Source: JAJRAL01 sp050015815 (GTDB taxonomy: Archaea > Thermoplasmatota > Thermoplasmata > Methanomassiliicoccales > UBA472). From it: a stretch of 18,121 nucleotides of DNA. Shown here piece by piece: positions 7,492 to 14,724 of this stretch; within the stretch, counting starts at the first letter, position 1; every line of letters begins with the position of its first letter. Under the pieces are notes generated by a model. It was not told the DNA's origin and did not search any database. It saw only the letters and a list, made by a program, of their open reading frames with translations. Both the position numbers and the translations under genes were made by a program. The stretch covers positions 1-18,121 of the forward strand of contig JBEKAR010000019.1 of the NCBI GenBank assembly GCA_050015815.1, read 5' to 3'.

Positions 7492-8403
7492 ATGCGAGTC
7501 AGGACGCCGCTGGTGGCGATGTTCCTCATCTTCATCTCGGTCCAGCTTCTCGCCATCCTGCTCGTGCCGCTGTACCCGTCGCAGTATCAGGCGTTCCCCG
7601 ACGTGAACAACCCCATCTACCCGGTGCTCTATGTCGCCCTCCTGCTCGCCATGACGGCGGTCATCCTTCTGCTGCTGCGCGCCGGATTGGGCGTGGTCAT
7701 CAGGGGGTTCTTCCTATTCGCGATAGGCGTCTCCACCGCGGTCGTGGCGCTACCTCTCGTCTATCTGGTCGTGCCGGACCCGAACATCTCGTTCCTGATC
7801 TCGATCGCGCTCGGCGTGCTCCTGGTGGTTGCGCTTATCTTCAAGCCGGAATGGTATGTCGTGAACACCGCGGGTTTCGTGGTCGGCACCGGAGCGGCGA
7901 TAATCCTCGGCATCTCGTTCGGCATCCTACCCGTCCTCATCCTGCTGATCATCCTCGCCGTCTACGACGCGATCTCGGTCTACAAGACGAAGCACATGAT
8001 CACTCTGGCCGAGGGGGTCGTGCCTCTTCGCCTCCCGGTCATGTTCGTCGTGCCGAAGGCCAAGGGTTTCAAGATGGCCGACCTGAACGACAAGCCCCTG
8101 ACTGCGGAGCCAGAAGAGCGAGAGGCCATGTTCATGGGGGTGGGGGACGCGGTCATCCCGGCCATCCTGACCGTCAGCTCCTACGTGTTCCTGCCCACCG
8201 CATCAGGCTCGTTCCAGTATGCCAGCCTCACCGTCGCCTTGGGCGTCGTCGCCGGCTCGGCGATAGGGTTCCTGGTGCTGATGCGCTACGTCCTGAAGGG
8301 CAACCCTCAGGCCGGGCTTCCGCTACTGAACGGCGGAGCGATAATCGGCTTCCTCATCACGTACCTGCTGATCTACCAGAACTTCAGCTTCGGACTGATG
8401 TGA
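7492..8403 (+). CDS. Presenilin/signal peptide peptidase family intramembrane aspartyl protease (PSH)
   Basis: Intramembrane protease that cuts membrane-spanning helices. From ATG 7492 the protein is 303 aa with about nine hydrophobic segments, typical of archaeal presenilin homologues. The two catalytic aspartates are D159 in the YD motif (ILAVYDAIS) and D219 in the GxGD motif (FMGVGDAVI). The C-terminal PAL-type motif appears as GLPLLNGGA around P277, with Leu in place of Ala. A polar loop (about 186-212) separates the two aspartate helices. The in-frame upstream start at 7408 would add 28 non-hydrophobic residues and overlap the divergent promoter, so I reject it. Substrates are unknown. 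The neighbours are a divergent zinc-peptidase-like gene and a downstream metallophosphoesterase. Confidence 0.9.
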   Translation: MRVRTPLVAMFLIFISVQLLAILLVPLYPSQYQAFPDVNNPIYPVLYVALLLAMTAVILLLLRAGLGVVIRGFFLFAIGVSTAVVALPLVYLVVPDPNISFLISIALGVLLVVALIFKPEWYVVNTAGFVVGTGAAIILGISFGILPVLILLIILAVYDAISVYKTKHMITLAEGVVPLRLPVMFVVPKAKGFKMADLNDKPLTAEPEEREAMFMGVGDAVIPAILTVSSYVFLPTASGSFQYASLTVALGVVAGSAIGFLVLMRYVLKGNPQAGLPLLNGGAIIGFLITYLLIYQNFSFGLM

Positions 8404-8455
8404 ACGGAACAAACGTGATATGGCCGCATGCCATACCTTCCACGAGCAGGGAAAT

Positions 8456-9100
8456 ATGAGGTTCATCATCGTCTCAGACGTCCACGGTCGCGACAGGGTC
8501 ATCGGAATGGTGAACCGGCTAATCGCCAAGGAGGAAGCTGACGGGGTCATGGTCCTCGGCGACATCACGCACTTCGGCCCGGCGGAATGGGCGGGGGAGT
8601 TCCTCTCGAAGCTCAACGGGACCGTCTACGCCGTCCCGGGCAACTGCGACCCACCAGGGGTGAACGACGAGATCAAGCGCAACGCGATCTCGCTGCACAA
8701 GAGGAAGATCACGATCGAGGGGAAGACCCTTGTCGGCATGGGAGGTTCCAATCCCACGGTGTTTGAGACGCCGTTCGAGATGAGGGAGGACGAGATTGAA
8801 GGCTACCTTCGACCTCTTGCCGAGCACGACATGATACTCGTAACTCACTGTCCAGCCTTTGGCTACCTGGACCTCCTTCCTACAGGCAAGCACGCCGGGT
8901 CGACCGCCATCAGGAAGATCGTGGACGAGTTCCAGCCGACCGTCGCTATCGCTGGGCATATCCACGAGGCTCGGGGACTTACAGAGATGAGGGGGACGAC
9001 CTTCATGAACCCCGGGCCGGCGAAGGACTCCTACGCAGGGGTGCTGGAGATAGGGGAAAGGGTCAGCCTCAGGCTGTTGGAACGCCAGTCCGATGGATGA
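8456..9100 (+). CDS. Calcineurin-like metallophosphoesterase (GNCD subtype)
   Basis: Predicted two-metal phosphoesterase of 214 aa; substrate unknown. Metal-binding motifs run in order: D8 and H10 (SDVHG), G35-D36 with H39 (GDITH), G62-N-C-D65, H131 (VTHCPAFG) and G167-H-I-H170. The third motif has Cys instead of His (GNCD for GNHD), as in a subset of archaeal members, so catalysis may differ from the GNHD enzymes. ATG 8456 places the first strand (MRFIIVSD) at the N-terminus as in relatives; the in-frame ATG at 8420 adds 12 poorly conserved-looking residues. It begins 52 bases after the presenilin-family gene and may be its operon partner. Confidence 0.88.
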   Translation: MRFIIVSDVHGRDRVIGMVNRLIAKEEADGVMVLGDITHFGPAEWAGEFLSKLNGTVYAVPGNCDPPGVNDEIKRNAISLHKRKITIEGKTLVGMGGSNPTVFETPFEMREDEIEGYLRPLAEHDMILVTHCPAFGYLDLLPTGKHAGSTAIRKIVDEFQPTVAIAGHIHEARGLTEMRGTTFMNPGPAKDSYAGVLEIGERVSLRLLERQSDG

Positions 9101-9104
9101 AAGG

Positions 9105-9112
9105 TATTTATA
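9105..9112 (+). promoter_or_regulatory. TATA box of rps8e-srp19
   Basis: TATTTATA lies 31-38 bases before the rps8e ATG. Initiation is expected within about ten bases of the start codon; no Shine-Dalgarno is visible. Confidence 0.65.
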
Positions 9113-9142
9113 GAGCTCTCCGTTTAACTTCCTGGGATACCG

Positions 9143-9523
9143 ATGGCACTATGGCAGGGCAAGTCACAGCGCAAACCCTCCGGAGGGAGGCTGCGCCCCG
9201 CAAAGAAGAAGCGGCGCTTTGAGGTCGGCAGGGACGCCGAGTATACGTACCTAGGCGAGACCCGCTCCAACACCTTCCGCGTCACCGGCGGCAACCAGAA
9301 GGCGAAGCTGCTCAAGGCCAACTACGCCAACGTCGTCGACCCGGCCACCAAGAAGATCCAGAAGAGCAAGATCCTGACCGTGAAGGAGAACGCCGCCAAC
9401 CCGAACTACGTGCAGCGCAACATCATCAACCGCGGCTCTATCATCCAGACCGAACTCGGCCTGGCGAAGGTCACGTCCCGCCCGGGGCAGGACGGGGCGA
9501 TCAACGCGGTCCTCGTGAAGTGA
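9143..9523 (+). CDS. rps8e: Small-subunit ribosomal protein eS8 (S8e)
   Basis: Archaeal/eukaryotic-type protein of the 30S subunit that binds 16S rRNA. The 126 aa match the usual archaeal length. The start MALWQGKSQRKPSGGRLRPAK is the family's signature N-terminus, rich in basic residues. The C-terminal half shows the typical NPNYVQRNIINRGSIIQTELG and the end GQDGAINAVLVK. It has its own TATA box and is followed after 20 bases by srp19. The pair probably forms a short operon coupling ribosome and secretion components. Confidence 0.97.
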   Translation: MALWQGKSQRKPSGGRLRPAKKKRRFEVGRDAEYTYLGETRSNTFRVTGGNQKAKLLKANYANVVDPATKKIQKSKILTVKENAANPNYVQRNIINRGSIIQTELGLAKVTSRPGQDGAINAVLVK

Positions 9524-9543
9524 TCGTTTTCTGAAGGGATCGC

Positions 9544-9831
9544 ATGGACGAGAAGAAGGCCTGGGTCCTCTGGCCCGAATACTTCGATGCCGGCAGGACC
9601 AGGGCCTCGGGACGCAAGGTCAAGAAGGAACTGGCGGTCCCGAACCCAACGCTCGAGATGCTCGAGAAAGCGGTCAAAAGGCTCGGGGCGGAATACGCCG
9701 TCCAAGCGGAGAAATCGTATCCCGGAGCCTGGTACGATAAGAAAGGCCGAATCCTGGTCGAGAAGACGCTGACGAAGTCTCAGCTTCTGGTCAAGGTCGG
9801 CGAGTCGCTCGTCCGCTCTCAGCGGTCCTGA
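9544..9831 (+). CDS. srp19: Signal recognition particle 19 kDa protein
   Basis: SRP19 binds 7S SRP RNA and helps SRP54 assemble on it, in co-translational targeting of membrane and secreted proteins. The protein is 95 aa, normal for archaea. Family features are the N-terminal WVLWPEYFDAGRTRASGRKV segment, then VPNPTLEMLEKAVKRLG, and a basic RNA-binding C-terminal part (YPGAWYDKKGRILVE). ATG 9544 is preceded by GAAGGG at 9533-9538 with five bases between, a fair ribosome-binding site for a second gene in an operon. The last 13 bases overlap the convergent DUF211 gene. Confidence 0.95.
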   Translation: MDEKKAWVLWPEYFDAGRTRASGRKVKKELAVPNPTLEMLEKAVKRLGAEYAVQAEKSYPGAWYDKKGRILVEKTLTKSQLLVKVGESLVRSQRS

Positions 9832-10109
9832 GGCGTCTCCACTTCCTCAACCAGCTTCTTGCCGGCTGAAACGCTGTCAATCGAGTGTACTACAGCGCCC
9901 GTCTCGGAGATCATCTGCTCGACCGCGTCGAAGTCGATCGCCGGGCCCTCGATCGTAATCTTCAGGCTCTCGGTCTCCTGGTCGACCTCTTCAATGGTGC
10001 AGTTCACTCCCGAAACGCCCTCGAGCACGCTGAGTCGCCTGGCTAGCTCCACGATGTTCGGGTGATGCGGCTTCAGAACGTCCAACACGATTCGGCGGAT
10101 GTCGCTCAT
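9819..10109 (-). CDS. DUF211 family protein
   Basis: Small archaeal protein of 96 aa and unknown function, recognised by its N-terminus (MSDIRRIVLDVLKPHHPNI) and the pattern GVNCTIEEVDQETESLKITIEG, which suggests a ferredoxin-like alpha-beta fold similar to small regulatory or metal-binding domains. No cysteine motif, signal peptide or membrane segment is evident. A TATA-like GATTATCT (10140-10147, minus strand) lies 31-38 bases upstream of the ATG. It is divergent from the NAD(P)HX repair gene with an 89-bp shared promoter region. No function should be inferred from these neighbours alone. Confidence 0.85.
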   Translation of the reverse strand: MSDIRRIVLDVLKPHHPNIVELARRLSVLEGVSGVNCTIEEVDQETESLKITIEGPAIDFDAVEQMISETGAVVHSIDSVSAGKKLVEEVETPQDR

Positions 10110-10198
10110 TTACCTTGTCTTCCGAACAAATCATCGCTCAGATAATCAACCTATCGGGATGGGAAAAGCATTAACGCCTCAATGTCGAATCCATTGGC
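10110..10198. promoter_or_regulatory. Divergent promoters of the DUF211 and NAD(P)HX repair genes
   Basis: Leftward TATA-like GATTATCT at 10140-10147 (minus strand); rightward AGCATTAA at 10167-10174, about 25 bases before ATG 10199. Both spacings suit leaderless transcripts. Confidence 0.5.
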
Positions 10199-11632
10199 AT
10201 GCTCCCCTCGAAGGAGTTCACCGTCCTGGACATCAACGCCGAGCAGCTGGGAGTCCCGACAAGCGTCCTGATGGAGAACGCCGGGGCGGCCGTGGCGGAG
10301 GTCATCCGGAAGAAGTACGGGAAGGGCAAGCGGATCATCGTCCTCTGCGGGACCGGGAACAACGGGGGAGACGGCTTCGTCGCGGCGCGGCACCTTCGGG
10401 ACGGCAACGAGGTCCAGATAATCCTCGCCAAGCAGCCGAGGGATATCCACACCAACATCGCCCGGGACGCCTTCGAGATCGTCAAGGACATGGTCGTTGA
10501 CGGTTCGAGGGTGCATTTCTTCGACTACGACCTGATCGTCGACGCGCTCCTGGGAACGGGCGTCGAGGGGAGGATCGGCGAGCCGTACCGCAGCCTTATC
10601 GCTAGGATGAACGAATGCATCAGGCCCGTCGTCTCGATCGACGTGCCCTCGGGATTCGGGGGCGACGTGATGGTCGAGCCGGAGATCACGGTCACCTTCC
10701 ATGACACGAAGGAGGGAATGAACAAGGACAACTCCGGCGAGATCATCGTAAGGGACATCGGGATCCCAGAGGAGGCGGAGAGGTACGTCGGACCGGGCGA
10801 GTTCGTCTACTATCCGATACCTTCTCCCGACTCTCACAAGGGCATGAACGGAAGGGTGCTGATAATCGGCGGAGGGCCGTTCACTGGAGCTCCCGCTCTT
10901 GCAGGCTTCGGCGCCTACGGCATCAAGGTCGACCTGGTCCACATCGCGACGCCGGAGAGGTCGTACGTCCCGATCGCTTCATACTCTCCGAACTTCATCG
11001 TCCACTCGCTGCCAGGAAACAGGTTGAATAGAGAGCATGTCCCGCTGCTGAGACAGCTCTGCAAGGGGGTGGAGGCGGTGCTCATAGGGCCGGGGCTCGG
11101 CGACGATGGGGAGACCTGCCGGGCCGTCCGGGATTTCGTCAAGGCTTGCGACCTGCCCCTCGTGATAGACGCCGACGGGATCGGAGCGGTCTCGCAGGAC
11201 CTGCGCGTCCTCAAGGGCAAGACGGGAGTGGTGACGCCCCATGCCCGCGAGTTCGAGGAGCTGTCCGGGGTCAAGCTAGCGGACGATTACGAGGCAAGGG
11301 TGAAACCCGCGATGAAGCTAGCGAAGCAGATCGGGCTGACGGTGCTGACCAAGGGCAGAATCGATGTCATCGCCGACGGCAAGAGGTTCAAGCTCAACCG
11401 AGGTGGCAACGCGGGGATGAGCGTCGGTGGGACGGGGGACGTGCTCGCCGGAGAAGTGGTCGGGCTCCTCGCTCGTGGCGTAGAACCGTTCAACGCCGCT
11501 CGAATGGCGGCCTATGCGAACAAGAGGGCGGGGAACCTCGCGTACGAAGAGAAGGGATTCAGCCTGCTGGCTACCGACGTGGCCGAGAAGGTACCAAAGG
11601 CGATCAAGCCCCTCGTTGATAGGTTTTTATAG
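10199..11632 (+). CDS. nnrD: Bifunctional NAD(P)H-hydrate epimerase / ADP-dependent dehydratase
   Basis: Repairs damaged nicotinamide cofactors: the N-terminal YjeF_N domain interconverts R and S NAD(P)HX, and the C-terminal carbohydrate-kinase-like domain dehydrates S-NAD(P)HX back to NAD(P)H using ADP. The 477 aa match the fused YjeF/Nnr form. The epimerase half (1 to about 210) shows VLMENAG (23-29), GTGNNGGDGF (51-60), DALLGTG and SIDVPSGFGGD. The dehydratase half shows GRVLIIGGGPFTGAPALAG, IGPGLGD, VIDADGIGAV, VTPHAREFEEL, TVLTKG and the catalytic-loop GTGD at 411-414. ATG 10199 has a TATA box about 25 bases upstream. The metallophosphoesterase gene begins 24 bases after its stop. Confidence 0.95.
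   Translation: MLPSKEFTVLDINAEQLGVPTSVLMENAGAAVAEVIRKKYGKGKRIIVLCGTGNNGGDGFVAARHLRDGNEVQIILAKQPRDIHTNIARDAFEIVKDMVVDGSRVHFFDYDLIVDALLGTGVEGRIGEPYRSLIARMNECIRPVVSIDVPSGFGGDVMVEPEITVTFHDTKEGMNKDNSGEIIVRDIGIPEEAERYVGPGEFVYYPIPSPDSHKGMNGRVLIIGGGPFTGAPALAGFGAYGIKVDLVHIATPERSYVPIASYSPNFIVHSLPGNRLNREHVPLLRQLCKGVEAVLIGPGLGDDGETCRAVRDFVKACDLPLVIDADGIGAVSQDLRVLKGKTGVVTPHAREFEELSGVKLADDYEARVKPAMKLAKQIGLTVLTKGRIDVIADGKRFKLNRGGNAGMSVGGTGDVLAGEVVGLLARGVEPFNAARMAAYANKRAGNLAYEEKGFSLLATDVAEKVPKAIKPLVDRFL
11624..11631 (+). promoter_or_regulatory. TATA box inside the 3' end of the NAD(P)HX repair gene
   Basis: TTTTTATA overlaps the last codons of the upstream gene and lies 26-33 bases before GTG 11657, suggesting that the next gene also has its own leaderless transcript. 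Confidence 0.45.
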
Positions 11633-11656
11633 GACAATGCTTTAATTAATTCATTC

Positions 11657-12334
11657 GTGAAGGTCGCAATCCTTTCCGACGTCCATTCGAACCTGCACGC
11701 GCTGCAGGCGGTTCTAGCAGACGTCGATATCAGAGGCCTCACCGAAATCCAGTGCCCAGGAGACATCGTCGGATATGGAGCATATCCCAACGAAACCGTT
11801 GGCATCCTCAGGAAAAGATGCAGGACGGCCATTTGCGGCAACCATGACCAGGCCGTGATCAGGATCAACACCGCTGGAATGAACCCGATGGCAGCCGCGG
11901 CCGTGCTCTGGACGGCGAAGAACATCTCGGCAGAGGCGGTCGATTACCTCAGGAGCCTCAAGGCGCATGAGGTCGCGATCGTTGACGGGAGCAAGGTAGC
12001 CATCTATCACGGATCGCCGCGATACGATGACGAATACGTCTACGAGACCGACGCCTCATCCGACCTGCTCGAGATGTCCGGGGCGAACATCCTCATCATG
12101 GGGCATACGCACGTGCCTTATGTGAAGCGCCTTCCGAAAGGGCTGATCGCGAACGCTGGTTCCGTAGGCCAGCCGAGGGACAATGACCCTAGGGCGAGCT
12201 ATCTCATTCTGGACACCTCGGAGCCGAACGCTACGATCGTCAGGGTCGCATACGACGTCAAGGCCGCATCCCAGGCGATCATCGACGCAGGTCTTCCACC
12301 GTTCCTCGGGAGCAGGTTGCTGAACGGGATCTAG
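11657..12334 (+). CDS. Calcineurin-like metallophosphoesterase (Metallophos_2 type)
   Basis: Predicted two-metal phosphoesterase of 225 aa, substrate unknown. All canonical motifs are present: D8 and H10 (SDVHSNLHAL), G35-D36 (GDIVGYG), G61-N-H-D64, H118 (YHGSP) and G149-H-T-H152. SDVHSNLHALQAVL and GDIVGYGAYPNE place it with the widespread ApaH/PP2A-like Metallophos_2 group (COG0639-like). The start is GTG at 11657: it puts the first strand (KVAILSD) at the N-terminus and is spaced correctly from the TATA-like sequence. The next metallophosphoesterase gene follows after 46 bases, so the two may share transcripts though they belong to different subfamilies. Confidence 0.9.
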   Translation: MKVAILSDVHSNLHALQAVLADVDIRGLTEIQCPGDIVGYGAYPNETVGILRKRCRTAICGNHDQAVIRINTAGMNPMAAAAVLWTAKNISAEAVDYLRSLKAHEVAIVDGSKVAIYHGSPRYDDEYVYETDASSDLLEMSGANILIMGHTHVPYVKRLPKGLIANAGSVGQPRDNDPRASYLILDTSEPNATIVRVAYDVKAASQAIIDAGLPPFLGSRLLNGI

Positions 12335-12380
12335 CGCCGCGCAAGGTTTTTGAACCGTTTCACGCTGTTCGAGAAGGAAC

Positions 12381-13151
12381 ATGACCATCTCACCAGTCCT
12401 CGACCATCCGGCCCTAAGGATCGAGGTGGACGGCGAGAGCATCCTCTGCGCCGCCGATCTCCACATCGGTCTCGAGGACGAGCTCTCGGAGAAGGGAGTG
12501 CACATCCCCAGCCAAACGAACCGGATGAGGGACGAACTGCTGTTCCTCGCGAATGGAAGCACGAGACTGGTGCTGCTAGGCGACGTGAAGCACCAAGTGC
12601 CTGGCACCAGTGAACAGGAGCACACGGAACTGCCCTTCTTCTTCGATTCGTTGCGGTCATCATTCGAGAGCATCGATATCGTCAAGGGCAACCACGACGT
12701 CGGTATCGAGGACATAGCGTTCAGCGGCGTCCACATCCATGACCCCGGCGGCTTCGTGATAGGCGACATCGGATTCGTTCATGGCCATGTCTGGCCGTCG
12801 AATCGTGTCATGGCAACAAAGACGCTCATCATGGCGCACAACCACCCAGCAGTGCTGTTCCGCGATGGTGTCGGTAACGTCATGACCGAACGATGTTGGA
12901 TGAGATGCAACTTCAGCGAGAAGGCACACTCTCGCTACACCGAGCTGCCAGAGGAGGTCATCATCATCCCCTCGCTCAATCCGACCCTCCAAGGCTCTCC
13001 AGTCAACCTGAAGGGCGGCAGGCTCCTCGGCCCGCTGCTCTCGGAGAGGATGATCGATGTCGGCGAGGCGAGGCTCTACCTGCTCGACGGGATATTCCTA
13101 GGCAAAGTGAAGGACCTGACCGTGGACCGGCCGCGAAAGTACGACCGATGA
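12381..13151 (+). CDS. Metallophosphoesterase, COG1407 (Icc/SbcD-related) type
   Basis: Predicted metal-dependent phosphoesterase of 256 aa. Motifs in order: D26 and H28 (ADLHIGLEDEL), G67-D68 with H71 (LLGDVKH), G103-N-H-D106, H134-G-H136 and H153/H155 (AHNHPA). The DLHIGLE start, GDVKH and late AHNHP resemble the COG1407 group, whose bacterial members include the DNA-ligase-associated PdeM. A nuclease or DNA-repair role is possible but only by analogy: no ligase or helicase gene lies next to it here. The C-terminal part (EVIIIPSLNPTLQGSPVNL, then LLGPLL) fits that group. ATG 12381 is preceded by AAGG with little spacing and only a weak TATA-like GTTTTTGAA near 12346. It is convergent with mvhA, with a 55-bp gap. 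Confidence 0.85.
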   Translation: MTISPVLDHPALRIEVDGESILCAADLHIGLEDELSEKGVHIPSQTNRMRDELLFLANGSTRLVLLGDVKHQVPGTSEQEHTELPFFFDSLRSSFESIDIVKGNHDVGIEDIAFSGVHIHDPGGFVIGDIGFVHGHVWPSNRVMATKTLIMAHNHPAVLFRDGVGNVMTERCWMRCNFSEKAHSRYTELPEEVIIIPSLNPTLQGSPVNLKGGRLLGPLLSERMIDVGEARLYLLDGIFLGKVKDLTVDRPRKYDR

Positions 13152-13171
13152 GATGTAGCGCTCTCGCTCCT

Positions 13172-13194
13172 CTGAGAAAAGAGAAAAGAAGATT
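13172..13194 (-). terminator. Pyrimidine/T-rich terminator of the hdrA-mvhDGA operon
   Basis: Just after the mvhA stop, the minus strand reads a run of T and C (AATCTTCTTTTCTCTTTTCT). Archaeal termination relies on such T-rich tracts, and the position between two convergent genes fits. No stable hairpin precedes it. Confidence 0.5.
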
Positions 13195-13206
13195 GGATGA
13201 AGTGGT

Positions 13207-14724
13207 TTAGTAGTTGCGCAGCGTCTGGAACACGGTCCCGTCGGCCTTGCGGATGTTGACCACGAGCGGGGACTGCCCAGGCAACGTGTGAGTGGCGCAG
13301 GAGTTGCATGGGTCGTACGCGCGGTAGGCCATCTCGATGATGTTCAGCAGCCCAGGCGACACCTGCCAGTTCTTGATCAAGGCCTTGGCCGCAGTCTGCA
13401 CGGACACGTTTATCGGCGCATTGTTGTTCGTCGTGCCGACGACAAGGTTGACATCCTTGATTATGCCGTTCTCGTCCGAGACGTAGTGGTGCACCAGGGT
13501 GCCACGCGGCGCCTCCAGTATGCCGACGCCCTCGCCGGGCGTCTGCAGCTTCTCGGCGCGGATGTGCGTGTCCGTGATCTCCGGATCCTGCGCGAGCTCG
13601 AGCAGCTTCTCGGACGCATACATTAGCTCGATCACTCGGGCCCAGTGCATCGCCTGGGTATGCTGGATCGGGCCCTTGACGCCGAGGTCGCGGAAAGCGC
13701 CCTTGTACTGCTCATAGTACTTCTGCGCCAGCGGCGTGGTGAATCCTTTGGCCACGTTGAGCCTAGACATCGGGGTGGCACGGTAGATCCCGGAATCCAT
13801 CCCGGTCCTGAAGCCCTTCCATCCGACCGGCTTGAAGTAGCAGAACTTCTCGTAGCTCCACGGCTCGGTGTGCTCGGCGATCCACTTCAGATATTCCTTG
13901 CCGGTGTACCTCGCGACCTCCTTGCCGTTCAGGTCAATCATGACCTGCGTTCCGTCGTAGAAGTTTACGAGGCCGTTCTTGTCGACCGTTCCGAGGTGGT
14001 AGGTCTCGTTGTAGAAGATGTCCTTGCTGGTGATGATGTTCATGTAGTCCTTGTTCTTCAGCACCACGTCCTCGAGTATCTTCATGGTGAACTTCGAGAA
14101 CTCAACGCATGACTTCGCCCACTCCTCGACCTTCTTTCGCTCGTCCTCGCCCAGGGGCTTGGACATCCCGCCGGGCAGGCCGCACACCGGATGCGTCGCC
14201 TTCCCGCCGAGCATCTCTTGGATCTTCTGCGCGTAGGAGCGGTGCTTGATGACCTCGCCGCCGACCTCCACGCCGACCGCCCCGACGACTCCGAGAATGT
14301 TCCTGTTGGCCGCTGGGGACGACGGCCCGAGGACGAAGTCGGGGGCCGCCAAGGCATAGAAATGCGCTATGTGGCTGTGCACGTAATGCGCCGAGTAGAA
14401 GAGCTCCCTGAGCTTCTTCGCCGTCTCGGGCGGGTCGGCGCCGTAGACCTGGTCGAGCGCCTTGGTCGAGCACAGGTGGTGAGCCCCCGGGCACACTCCG
14501 CACAATCGGGAGGTGATCTTGTTCATGTCCTCCGCCAAGCGTCCGATGCAGAACCTCTCGAACCCGCGCAGCTCCGGCACCTGCCAGTAAGCGTTGGAAA
14601 CGTTGCCGTTGTCGTCCAGGAAGATCTCGATCTTGCCGTGGCCCTCCAGGCGCGTGATTGGGTCGATGCTGATGCGCTTCGTCTCGGACTTGGTTGTCTG
14701 GTCGAAAATGATCGGGCCGCTCAT
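13207..14724 (-). CDS. mvhA: F420-non-reducing [NiFe] hydrogenase large subunit (group 3c)
   Basis: Catalytic subunit that splits H2 at a Ni-Fe(CN)2CO centre in the cytoplasmic Mvh hydrogenase. The protein is 505 aa. The four Ni-binding cysteines are present: C75 and C78 in the L1 motif (SRLCGVCPGAHH) and C473 and C476 in the L2 motif (DPCNSCATH). After H479 there are 26 more residues, presumably the C-terminal peptide removed by a maturation protease once nickel is inserted; no such protease is in the window. RLEGHG near the N-terminus is also typical. The ATG overlaps the mvhG stop by four bases (ATGA), and GAGGAGG (14732-14738, minus strand) lies inside the end of mvhG. It is the last gene before the T-rich terminator. 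A close group 3 relative is possible, but the MvhD and HdrA neighbours favour group 3c. Confidence 0.95.
   Translation of the reverse strand: MSGPIIFDQTTKSETKRISIDPITRLEGHGKIEIFLDDNGNVSNAYWQVPELRGFERFCIGRLAEDMNKITSRLCGVCPGAHHLCSTKALDQVYGADPPETAKKLRELFYSAHYVHSHIAHFYALAAPDFVLGPSSPAANRNILGVVGAVGVEVGGEVIKHRSYAQKIQEMLGGKATHPVCGLPGGMSKPLGEDERKKVEEWAKSCVEFSKFTMKILEDVVLKNKDYMNIITSKDIFYNETYHLGTVDKNGLVNFYDGTQVMIDLNGKEVARYTGKEYLKWIAEHTEPWSYEKFCYFKPVGWKGFRTGMDSGIYRATPMSRLNVAKGFTTPLAQKYYEQYKGAFRDLGVKGPIQHTQAMHWARVIELMYASEKLLELAQDPEITDTHIRAEKLQTPGEGVGILEAPRGTLVHHYVSDENGIIKDVNLVVGTTNNNAPINVSVQTAAKALIKNWQVSPGLLNIIEMAYRAYDPCNSCATHTLPGQSPLVVNIRKADGTVFQTLRNY

Noticed and set aside
10151..10942. 263-aa minus-strand open frame over the NAD(P)HX repair gene
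   Set aside because: Antisense to a well-conserved enzyme and rich in D, V, R and L as expected for a mirror frame.
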